Shown here piece after piece: positions 11,201 through 22,123 of a DNA stretch of 64,000 nt. The first letter of the stretch is position 1. Every line of letters begins with the position of its first letter. Where the stretch lies: positions 146,306,337 through 146,370,336 of the forward strand of contig OX328123.1 of the NCBI GenBank assembly GCA_946811695.1, in the 5' to 3' direction. This stretch comes from Gonocerus acuteangulatus (Eukaryota > Arthropoda > Insecta > Hemiptera > Coreidae). Below the pieces are notes generated by a model. That model saw nothing but the letters and a program-made list of their open reading frames with translations. It made no database searches and was not told the DNA's origin. A program made the position numbers and the translations under genes.

Positions 11201-14200
11201 CCAGTTGCTAGCTCTAAATCCTCCTTTTATTTTGTTTGCACTCTACGTGTTTATAGAGTTAATCGCCCAGTTGCTAGCTCTAAAACCTCCTTTTATTTTG
11301 TTTGCACTCTACGTGTTTATACAGCTAATCGCCCAGTTGCTAGCTCTAAAACCTCCTTTTATTTTGTTTGCACTCTACGTGTTTATACAGCTAATCGCCC
11401 AGTTGCTAGCTCTAAATCCTCCTTTTATTTTGTTTGCACTCTACGTGTTTATACAGCTAATCGCCCAGTTGCTAGCTCTAAATCCTCCTTTTATTTTGTT
11501 TGCACTCTACGTGTTTATAGAGCTAATCGCCCAGTTGCTAGCTCTAAATCCTCCTTTTATTTTGTTTGCACTCTACGTGTTTATAGAGCTAATCGCCCAG
11601 TTGCTAGCTCTAAAACCTCCTTTTATTTTGTTTGCACTCTACGTGTTTCTAGAGCTAATCGCCGAGTTGCTAGCTCTAAAACCTCCTTTTATTTTGTTTG
11701 CACTCTACGTGTTTATAGAGCTAATCGCCCAGGTGCTAGCTCTAAATCCTCCTTTTATTTTGTTTGTACTCTACGTGTTTATAGAGCTAATCGCCCAGGT
11801 GCTAGCTCTAAAACCTCCTTTTATTTTGTTTGCACTCTACGTGTTTATAGAGCTAATCGCCCAGTTGCTAGCTCTAAAACCTCCTTTTATTTTGTTTGCA
11901 CTCTACGTGTTTATAGAGCTAATCGCCCAGTTGCTAGCTCTAAAACCTCCTTTTATTTTGTTTGCACTCTACGTGTTTATAGAGCTAATCGCCCAGGTGC
12001 TAGCTCTAAAACCTCCTTTCATTTTGTTTGTACTCTACGTGTTTATAGAGCTAATCGCCCAGTTGCTAGCTCTAAATCCTCCTTTTATTTTGTTTGTACT
12101 CTACGTGTTTATACAGCTAATCGCCCAGTTGCTAGCTCTAAATCCTCCTTTTATTTTGTTTGTACTCTACGTGTTTATACAGCTAATCGCCCAGTTGCTA
12201 GCTCTAAATCCTCCTTTTATTTTGTTTGCACTCTACGTGTTAATAGAGCTAATCGCCCAGTTGCTAGCTCTAAATCCTCCTTTTATTTTGTTTGTACTCT
12301 ACGTGTTTATACAGCTAATCGCCCAGTTGCTAGCTCTAAATCCTCCTTTTATTTTGTTTGCACTCTACGTGTTTATACAGCTAATCGCCCAGTTGCTAGC
12401 TCTAAATCCTCCTTTTATTTTGTTTGTACTCTACGTGTTTATAGAGTTAATCGCCCAGTTGCTAGCTCTAAATCCTCCTTTTATTTTGTTTGTACTCTAC
12501 GTGTTTATAGAGTTAATCGCCCAGTTGCTAGCTCTAAAACCTCCTTTTATTTTGTTTGTACTCTACGCGTTTATACAGCTAATCGCCCAGTTGCTAGCTC
12601 TAAATCCTCCTTTTATTTTGTTTGCACTCTACGTGTTTATACAGCTAATCGCCCAGTTGCTAGCTCTAAATCCTCCTTTTATTTTGTTTGCACTCTACGT
12701 GTTTATAGAGCTAATCGCCCAGGTGCTAGCTCTAAAACCTCCTTTTATTTTGTTTGTACTCTACGTGTTTATAGAGCTAATCGCCCAGTTGCTAGCTCTA
12801 AATCCTCCTTTTATTTTGTTTGCACTCTACGTGTTTATACAGCTAATCGCCCAGTTGCTAGCTCTAAATCCTCCCTTTATTTTGTTTGTACTCTACGTGT
12901 TTATACAGCTAATCGCCCAGTTGCTAGCTCTAAAACCTCCTTTTATTTTGTTTGTACTCTACGTGTTTATAGAGCTAATCGCCCAGTTGCTAGCTCTAAA
13001 TCCTCCTTTTATTTTGTTTGTACTCTACGTGTTTATAGAGTTAATCGCCCAGTTGCTAGCTCTAAATCCTCCTTTTATTTTGTTTGTACTCTACGTGTTT
13101 ATAGAGGTAATCGCCCAGTTGCTAGCTCTAAAACCTCCTTTTATTTTGTTTGTACTCTACGTGTTTATACAGCTAATCGCCCAGTTGCTAGCTCTAAAAC
13201 CTCCTTTTATTTTGTTTGTACTCTACGTGTTTATACAGCTAATCGCCCAGTTGCTAGCTCTAAAACCTCCTTTTATTTTGTTTGTACTCTACGTGTTTAT
13301 ACAGCTAATCGCCCAGTTGCTAGCTCTAAATCCTCCTTTTATTTTGTTTGTACTCTACGTGTTTATAGAGCTAATCGCCCAGTTGCTAGCTCTAAATCCT
13401 CCTTTTATTTTGTTTGTACTCTACGTGTTTATAGAGCTAATCGCCTAGTTGCTAGCTCTAAATCCTCCTTTTATTTTGTTTGTACTCTACGTGTTTATAG
13501 AGCTAATCGCCCAGTTGCTAGCTTTAAAACCTCCTTTTATTTTGTTTGCACTCTGCGTGTTTATACAGCTAATCGCCCAGTTGCTAGCTCTAAATCCTCC
13601 TTTTATTTTGTTTGCACTCTACGTGTTTATAGAGTTAATCGCCCAGTTGCTAGCTCTAAAACCTCCTTTTATTTTGTTTGCACTCTACGTGTTTATACAG
13701 CTAATCGCCCAGTTGCTAGCTCTAAAACCTCCTTTTATTTTGTTTGCACTCTACGTGTTTATACAGCTAATCGCCCAGTTGCTAGCTCTAAATCCTCCTT
13801 TTATTTTGTTTGCACTCTACGTGTTTATACAGCTAATCGCCCAGTTGCTAGCTCTAAATCCTCCTTTTATTTTGTTTGCACTCTACGTGTTTATAGAGCT
13901 AATCGCCCAGTTGCTAGCTCTAAATCCTCCTTTTATTTTGTTTGCACTCTACGTGTTTATAGAGCTAATCGCCCAGTTGCTAGCTCTAAAACCTCCTTTT
14001 ATTTTGTTTGCACTCTACGTGTTTCTAGAGCTAATCGCCGAGTTGCTAGCTCTAAAACCTCCTTTTATTTTGTTTGCACTCTACGTGTTTATAGAGCTAA
14101 TCGCCCAGGTGCTAGCTCTAAATCCTCCTTTTATTTTGTTTGTACTCTACGTGTTTATAGAGCTAATCGCCCAGGTGCTAGCTCTAAAACCTCCTTTTAT

Positions 14201-17200
14201 TTTGTTTGCACTCTACGTGTTTATAGAGCTAATCGCCCAGTTGCTAGCTCTAAAACCTCCTTTTATTTTGTTTGCACTCTACGTGTTTATAGAGCTAATC
14301 GCCCAGTTGCTAGCTCTAAAACCTCCTTTTATTTTGTTTGCACTCTACGTGTTTATAGAGCTAATCGCCCAGGTGCTAGCTCTAAAACCTCCTTTCATTT
14401 TGTTTGTACTCTACGTGTTTATAGAGCTAATCGCCCAGTTGCTAGCTCTAAATCCTCCTTTTATTTTGTTTGTACTCTACGTGTTTATACAGCTAATCGC
14501 CCAGTTGCTAGCTCTAAATCCTCCTTTTATTTTGTTTGTACTCTACGTGTTTATACAGCTAATCGCCCAGTTGCTAGCTCTAAATCCTCCTTTTATTTTG
14601 TTTGCACTCTACGTGTTAATAGAGCTAATCGCCCAGTTGCTAGCTCTAAATCCTCCTTTTATTTTGTTTGTACTCTACGTGTTTATACAGCTAATCGCCC
14701 AGTTGCTAGCTCTAAATCCTCCTTTTATTTTGTTTGCACTCTACGTGTTTATACAGCTAATCGCCCAGTTGCTAGCTCTAAATCCTCCTTTTATTTTGTT
14801 TGTACTCTACGTGTTTATAGAGTTAATCGCCCAGTTGCTAGCTCTAAATCCTCCTTTTATTTTGTTTGTACTCTACGTGTTTATAGAGTTAATCGCCCAG
14901 TTGCTAGCTCTAAAACCTCCTTTTATTTTGTTTGTACTCTACGCGTTTATACAGCTAATCGCCCAGTTGCTAGCTCTAAATCCTCCTTTTATTTTGTTTG
15001 CACTCTACGTGTTTATACAGCTAATCGCCCAGTTGCTAGCTCTAAATCCTCCTTTTATTTTGTTTGCACTCTACGTGTTTATAGAGCTAATCGCCCAGGT
15101 GCTAGCTCTAAAACCTCCTTTTATTTTGTTTGTACTCTACGTGTTTATAGAGTTAATCGCCCAGTTGCTAGCTCTAAATCCTCCTTTTATTTTGTTTGTA
15201 CTCTACGTGTTTATAGAGCTAATCGCCCAGTTGCTAGCTCTAAATCCTCCTTTTATTTTGTTTGTACTCTACGTGTTTATAGAGGTAATCGCCCAGTTGC
15301 TAGCTCTAAAACCTCCTTTTATTTTGTTTGTACTCTACGTGTTTATACAGCTAATCGCCCAGTTGCTAGCTCTAAAACCTCCTTTTATTTTGTTTGTACT
15401 CTACGTGTTTATACAGCTAATCGCCCAGTTGCTAGCTCTAAAACCTCCTTTTATTTTGTTTGCACTCTACGTGTTTATACAGCTAATCGCCCAGTTGCTA
15501 GCTCTAAATCCTCCTTTTATTTTGTTTGCACTCTACGTGTTTATAGAGCTAATCGCCCAGTTGCTAGCTCTAAATCCTCCTTTTATTTTGTTTGTACTCT
15601 ACGTGTTTATACAGCTAATCGCCCAGTTGCTAGCTCTAAATCCTCCTTTTATTTTGTTTGCACTCTACGTGTTTATACAGCTAATCGCCCAGTTGCTAGC
15701 TCTAAATCCTCCTTTTATTTTGTTTGTACTCTACGTGTTTATAGAGTTAATCGCCCAGTTGCTAGCTCTAAATCCTCCTTTTATTTTGTTTGTACTCTAC
15801 GTGTTTATAGAGTTAATCGCCCAGTTGCTAGCTCTAAAACCTCCTTTTATTTTGTTTGTACTCTACGTGTTTATACAGCTAATCGCCCAGTTGCTAGCTC
15901 TAAATCCTCCTTTTATTTTGTTTGCACTCTACGTGTTTATACAGCTAATCGCCCAGTTGCTAGCTCTAAATCCTCCTTTTATTTTGTTTGCACTCTACGT
16001 GTTTATAGAGCTAATCGCCCAGGTGCTAGCTCTAAAACCTCCTTTTATTTTGTTTGTACTCTACGTGTTTATAGAGTTAATCGCCCAGTTGCTAGCTCTA
16101 AATCCTCCTTTTATTTTGTTTGTACTCTACGTGTTTATAGAGCTAATCGCCCAGTTGCTAGCTCTAAATCCTCCTTTTATTTTGTTTGTACTCTACGTGT
16201 TTATAGAGGTAATCGCCCAGTTGCTAGCTCTAAAACCTCCTTTTATTTTGTTTGTACTCTACGTGTTTATACAGCTAATCGCCCAGTTGCTAGCTCTAAA
16301 ACCTCCTTTTATTTTGTTTGTACTCTACGTGTTTATACAGCTAATCGCCCAGTTGCTAGCTCTAAAACCTCCTTTTATTTTGTTTGTACTCTACGTGTTT
16401 ATACAGCTAATCGCCCAGTTGCTAGCTCTAAATCCTCCTTTTATTTTGTTTGTACTCTACGTGTTTATAGAGGTAATCGCCCAGTTGCTAGCTCTAAAAC
16501 CTCCTTTTATTTTGTTTGTACTCTACGTGTTTATACAGCTAATCGCCCAGTTGCTAGCTCTAAAACCTCCTTTTATTTTGTTTGTACTCTACGTGTTTAT
16601 ACAGCTAATCGCCCAGTTGCTAGCTCTAAAACCTCCTTTTATTTTGTTTGTACTCTACGTGTTTATACAGCTAATCGCCCAGTTGCTAGCTCTAAATCCT
16701 CCTTTTATTTTGTTTGTACTCTACGTGTTTATAGAGCTAATCGCCCAGTTGCTAGCTCTAAATCCTCCTTTTATTTTGTTTGTACTCTACGTGTTTATAG
16801 AGCTAATCGCCTAGTTGCTAGCTCTAAATCCTCCTTTTATTTTGTTTGTACTCTACGTGTTTATAGAGCTAATCGCCCAGTTGCTAGCTTTAAAACCTCC
16901 TTTTATTTTGTTTGCACTCTGCGTGTTTATACAGCTAATCGCCCAGTTGCTAGCTCTAAATCCTCCTTTTATTTTGTTTGCACTCTACGTGTTTATAGAG
17001 TTAATCGCCCAGTTGCTAGCTCTAAAACCTCCTTTTATTTTGTTTGCACTCTACGTGTTTATACAGCTAATCGCCCAGTTGCTAGCTCTAAAACCTCCTT
17101 TTATTTTGTTTGCACTCTACGTGTTTATACAGCTAATCGCCCAGTTGCTAGCTCTAAATCCTCCTTTTATTTTGTTTGCACTCTACGTGTTTATACAGCT

Positions 17201-19867
17201 AATCGCCCAGTTGCTAGCTCTAAATCCTCCTTTTATTTTGTTTGCACTCTACGTGTTTATAGAGCTAATCGCCCAGTTGCTAGCTCTAAATCCTCCTTTT
17301 ATTTTGTTTGCTCTCTACGTGTTTATAGAGCTAATCGCCCAGTTGCTAGCTCTAAAACCTCCTTTTATTTTGTTTGCACTCTACGTGTTTCTAGAGCTAA
17401 TCGCCGAGTTGCTAGCTCTAAAACCTCCTTTTATTTTGTTTGCACTCTACGTGTTTATAGAGCTAATCGCCCAGGTGCTAGCTCTAAATCCTCCTTTTAT
17501 TTTGTTTGTACTCTACGTGTTTATAGAGCTAATCGCCCAGGTGCTAGCTCTAAAACCTCCTTTTATTTTGTTTGCACTCTACGTGTTTATAGAGCTAATC
17601 GCCCAGTTGCTAGCTCTAAAACCTCCTTTTATTTTGTTTGCACTCTACGTGTTTATAGAGCTAATCGCCCAGTTGCTAGCTCTAAAACATCCTTTTATTT
17701 TGTTTGCACTCTACGTGTTTATAGAGCTAATCGCCCAGGTGCTAGCTCTAAAACCTCCTTTCATTTTGTTTGTACTCTACGTGTTTATAGAGCTAATCGC
17801 CCAGTTGCTAGCTCTAAATCCTCCTTTTATTTTGTTTGTACTCTACGTGTTTATACAGCTAATCGCCCAGTTGCTAGCTCTAAATCCTCCTTTTATTTTG
17901 TTTGTACTCTACGTGTTTATACAGCTAATCGCCCAGTTGCTAGCTCTAAATCCTCCTTTTATTTTGTTTGCACTCTACGTGTTAATAGAGCTAATCGCCC
18001 AGTTGCTAGCTCTAAATCCTCCTTTTATTTTGTTTGTACTCTACGTGTTTATAGAGGTAATCGCCCAGTTGCTAGCTCTAAAACCTCCTTTTATTTTGTT
18101 TGTACTCTACGTGTTTATACAGCTAATCGCCCAGTTGCTAGCTCTAAAACCTCCTTTTATTTTGTTTGTACTCTACGTGTTTATACAGCTAATCGCCCAG
18201 TTGCTAGCTCTAAAACCTCCTTTTATTTTGTTTGCACTCTACGTGTTTATACAGCTAATCGCCCAGTTGCTAGCTCTAAATCCTCCTTTTATTTTGTTTG
18301 CACTCTACGTGTTTATAGAGCTAATCGCCCAGTTGCTAGCTCTAAATCCTCCTTTTATTTTGTTTGTACTCTACGTGTTTATACAGCTAATCGCCCAGTT
18401 GCTAGCTCTAAATCCTCCTTTTATTTTGTTTGCACTCTACGTGTTTATACAGCTAATCGCCCAGTTGCTAGCTCTAAATCCTCCTTTTATTTTGTTTGTA
18501 CTCTACGTGTTTATAGAGTTAATCGCCCAGTTGCTAGCTCTAAATCCTCCTTTTATTTTGTTTGTACTCTACGTGTTTATAGAGTTAATCGCCCAGTTGC
18601 TAGCTCTAAAACCTCCTTTTATTTTGTTTGTACTCTACGTGTTTATACAGCTAATCGCCCAGTTGCTAGCTCTAAATCCTCCTTTTATTTTGTTTGCACT
18701 CTACGTGTTTATACAGCTAATCGCCCAGTTGCTAGCTCTAAATCCTCCTTTTATTTTGTTTGCACTCTACGTGTTTATAGAGCTAATCGCCCAGGTGCTA
18801 GCTCTAAAACCTCCTTTTATTTTGTTTGTACTCTACGTGTTTATAGAGTTAATCGCCCAGTTGCTAGCTCTAAATCCTCCTTTTATTTTGTTTGTACTCT
18901 ACGTGTTTATAGAGCTAATCGCCCAGTTGCTAGCTCTAAATCCTCCTTTTATTTTGTTTGTACTCTACGTGTTTATAGAGGTAATCGCCCAGTTGCTAGC
19001 TCTAAAACCTCCTTTTATTTTGTTTGTACTCTACGTGTTTATACAGCTAATCGCCCAGTTGCTAGCTCTAAAACCTCCTTTTATTTTGTTTGTACTCTAC
19101 GTGTTTATACAGCTAATCGCCCAGTTGCTAGCTCTAAAACCTCCTTTTATTTTGTTTGTACTCTACGTGTTTATACAGCTAATCGCCCAGTTGCTAGCTC
19201 TAAATCCTCCTTTTATTTTGTTTGTACTCTACGTGTTTATAGAGCTAATCGCCCAGTTGCTAGCTCTAAATCCTCCTTTTATTTTGTTTGTACTCTACGT
19301 GTTTATAGAGCTAATCGCCTAGTTGCTAGCTCTAAATCCTCCTTTTATTTTGTTTGTACTCTACGTGTTTATAGAGCTAATCGCCCAGTTGCTAGCTTTA
19401 AAACCTCCTTTTATTTTGTTTGCACTCTACGTGTTTATACAGCTAATCGCCCAGTTGCTAGCTCTAAATCCTCCTTTTATTTTGTTTGCACTCTACGTGT
19501 TTATAGAGTTAATCGCCCAGTTGCTAGCTCTAAAACCTCCTTTTATTTTGTTTGCACTCTACGTGTTTATACAGCTAATCGCCCAGTTGCTAGCTCTAAA
19601 ACCTTCTTTTATTTTGTTTGCACTCTACGTGTTTATACAGCTAATCGCCCAGTTGCTAGCTCTAAATCCTCCTTTTATTTTGTTTGCACTCTACGTGTTT
19701 ATACAGCTAATCGCCCAGTTGCTAGCTCTAAATCCTCCTTTTATTTTGTTTGCACTCTACGTGTTTATAGAGCTAATCGCCCAGTTGCTAGCTCTAAATC
19801 CTCCTTTTATTTTGTTTGCACTCTACGTGTTTATAGAGCTAATCGCCCAGTTGCTAGCTCTAAAACC
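5284..19867. repeat. 66-bp satellite array, 221 units
   Basis: The TTTGCACTCTACGTG block first occurs at 5295 and last at 19815. The difference of 14520 is exactly 220 x 66, so about 221 units carry no net insertion or deletion. Units differ by a small set of point variants: tttgCa/tttgTa, Gag/Cag, gagCta/gagTta/gagGta, cagTtg/cagGtg, aaA/aaT. Each unit has an 8-bp inverted repeat, TAGAGCTA and TAGCTCTA, around a 13-base loop; the common CAG variant breaks one pair. A CAG to TAG variant recurs just before 7113, 10215, 11073, 13449, 16815 and 19323, at intervals of 47, 13, 36, 51 and 38 units, so large blocks have been duplicated. The open frame through the array is a consequence of 66 being divisible by three and is not treated as a gene. 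Confidence 0.97.
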
Positions 19868-20645
19868 ACACAAATAATAATAATAATATTCTCTTCACGC
19901 AGTGCCTCTTTCCGCCAAGCTTCTCCAATTACTTCCTTTGTATGCCTTACTGCTTCTTTCCAATTTTCTTGAGAAACAGCGTCACATGCCTCTCTCGTCA
20001 GCCGCTCTACATCGGTGATGTTAAAGGATGTGTTTTCCTTGGGAACTTTCCCTTTTATTTCTGCCCAAATTAGTTTAATTGGATTGAACAGACAATGATA
20101 TGGAGGAAGTCTGCTGACTTGGAGTCCTTTTCTGCTAGCCAGTTCATCCAATTCGTATACTATTTTTCTGGGCCTATTTTCTTGTACAATGCTCAATAAT
20201 TCGGGCTTCAAAAGATTGGGGGACCAATTAATATTATTGAGAGTTAGCCGTTGCTGAATAACAAGTTTTCTCCACCCCGTATATTTTTTTATTTTATTTT
20301 TTTTTTATTAGCTTATTATTTTGAAATCTGAACAAATTATTATATGTACAATGATCAAGTTTGTTGATACAGGTTACCCCGTATTTTTTTTTTTTTTTTT
20401 TTACCTGAATAATAACATACTGTTAGGTATGAAACTGTTAGCGCTACCTGCATGGGCCACGATAAGGCGTCAACCCTTCCCAGTAGTTTTCGGCAAGCCC
20501 GAAGTGAGTCATCTATCCAGGATTTACTAATCGAGTTTCCAGCATTTATCCATGTCTCATCCAGAAATAACATTTCTTCTAAATTCTCTGATTTGACATA
20601 AAAATAAACATCTGGCATTGACGATATCCCTTTGTTCCATTAAAA
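19868..20645 (-). pseudogene. Broken Tc1/mariner-type DDE (DDE_3-like) transposase
   Basis: Read on the minus strand, about 20645-20500 gives FLMEQRDIV and, after a frameshift, LFLDETWINAGNSISKSW, the first catalytic Asp motif of DDE_3-type transposases. Then 20211-19868 gives KPELLSIVQENRP and RLPPYHCLFNPIKLIWAEIKG, the third-acid motif. The residue expected to be Glu in the NPIE motif is Lys (NPIK), so the site is dead. The middle (second Asp, DNAPYH-like) is missing, replaced by a poly-T stretch and an ACCCCGTAT direct repeat (20274 and 20376). The C-terminus runs into the 66-bp satellite: its last residues are satellite-encoded, so the array edge truncates this gene. Confidence 0.75.
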
Positions 20646-20699
20646 ATTCCCTGTTATTTATTTTCTTTTATTTAAATTTAATTAGTGAAGAATAAATGA

Positions 20700-20815
20700 T
20701 TAGGATAATACCAACAAGGATGAGGAATAACCCTTCTCACAGCTGTACAACATACTTTTATTTCAACGTTTCGGACCGTTTGTCCATCTTCAGGCAATCA
20801 TATCCAGTCACTACT
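20700..20815 (-). mobile_element. Penelope-like element end with hammerhead-like core
   Basis: On the minus strand the sequence reads GCCTGAAGATGGACAAACGG followed by TCCGAAACGTTG and AAATAAAAG. The combination CTGAnGA, a short GGAC/GTCC stem and GAAACG resembles the hammerhead ribozyme core that Penelope-like retroelements carry near their ends. Position 7 of the core is variable in real hammerheads, so CTGAAGA is tolerated, but an extra T precedes stem II. The family call is inference from the motif alone. A coding Penelope-like fragment occurs elsewhere at 42414-43145. Confidence 0.4.
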
Positions 20816-21899
20816 TAAAATAACATTTCAAACGTCATAAATTAAAACAAATGATTCCTATAAGGAGCCAAGTCAAAAACACTTGAAGACAATTAAAAAT
20901 GTTCATCATCACAAAGTAGTGATGGCCTTGTGCGGGAGACCTAAACATTTTTTTTAAAAATCCAAACATTTTTGTGGTACATTGCGGTGCCTAATAGCAA
21001 CTTTTTTTTCAACTTGGAATTTGTAAGCAAAAAAAAAGTTAAAAATCGATACACCCTGCTCCACATAGCAGGCATAACCTCTCAGGCAATATATGTAGCA
21101 AATAATCCTACACCGAACTCTGGTGAAGGTCGAGTTCTTGAGATATGTTGGGTTTAAATTGACTAGACCACGAATTGTCAGGAAGATGACACCAGAACCA
21201 GCACCAAAAACGGAGCACAGAGTGCCTGGTAGATTTAGATAAGAAAACAACCATTTTTTGTTGTTTCTGTAAAATATTTATGCATATGAAAGACATGAAA
21301 CCAATTTGTTGTGGAGGTTTAGAGTTAGCAATATGCACTATTTTACAGAATAAATTCCCATACTTTGCAAAATTAAGTACTTGTTTTCTCTTGTTCTGTC
21401 CCTTAATAATAAATTTTAACTTGATTAAGAATTATTCATTATTCAACAAAGTCATAGTTTTAATAACTTTATAAAAACAAAATTACAAATGAAGAAAAAC
21501 GATTAAAATTTTATTATTAAAATAAATGCCATATTTGAGCATTTTAATTAATTATTTGGTTATATAATATAGGTAATGGGTTTAAAAAAGTGAAATAACA
21601 AAGTAGTTGCCAATTTTAAAAACCCCCTTTTGGGGGGATTTTTTTCTTTGGTGTGTTGTGGACACCCACCTCCCTACTTGAGTTAGGATAAACCACCTCC
21701 CTACATACGGGTTAAAACACTGCGAAGACCAGTGGAGTTCCTCCAAATCGGAGGAATTTTTTTGAAGTTAGGGAAATTTTATTATTTAATTTATGAGTTA
21801 GATAATAATGCTAAGACTGGAGAATTTTGATCAAATATATATGGTTGATAAAGACAAACAAATAAATTCTTAGGTTGTACGTTCTCAGGTGAGCCGGAA
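20816..21899. other. AT-rich stretch, no recognised gene
   Basis: No recognisable coding or repeat family was found. Small features are a GTTCCTCC/GGAGGAAT hairpin near 21735-21760 and a CCCCCTTTTGGGGGG hairpin near 21622. Short frames here show no family motifs. Confidence 0.4.
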
Positions 21900-22123
21900 T
21901 TGAATGAAAACTTAATCCAAAAATTGAAAGAGAATCTGGATAATATGATAACCTCCAGCCTCCCGAAACCTGATCAAAAACTTAATACAATCAATCAATA
22001 TATATTCACAATCGTGAACTACCCACTTCAGACTGCCCCCCAAACCAAACTTCGCCCTACAATTCTTGAAGGTGTGGACACCATGATCAGGAGTGTCAAA
22101 GCTATTATTGGCAACCTCAAGGT
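21900..22123 (+). pseudogene. Non-LTR RT thumb-region fragment (R2/Utopia-like)
   Basis: The frame reads LPKPDQKLNTINQYIFTIVN, then PLQTAP, and later LEGVDTMIRSVKAIIGNL. The pattern KP.QKL..in.yI....Y.Lq.aP...L...D.miR...K.il.L is the thumb region that follows the RT core in R2-group and Utopia-like non-LTR elements. The fragment is about 75 residues, has no catalytic motifs, and is cut off abruptly by the first unit of the 62-bp satellite at 22124. The last residues of the open frame come from the satellite. Confidence 0.55.

Noticed and set aside
5284..19867. Minus strand of many units reads GTTTTAGAGCTAG, like the start of the SpCas9 crRNA repeat
   Set aside because: This is a 13-base chance match inside an animal satellite; there are no spacers, no cas genes and the rest of the unit does not match. 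Not a CRISPR array.
5292..19877. Giant open frames (up to 1121 codons) encoding a 22-residue hydrophobic repeat (LYVFIELIAQLLALKPPFIL)
   Set aside because: The unit is 66 bases, so one open frame repeats automatically. Unit variants change amino acids as often as not (A/V, E/Q, L/V, K/N), and a TAG variant interrupts the frame six times. No start context, splice signal or non-repeat domain is attached.
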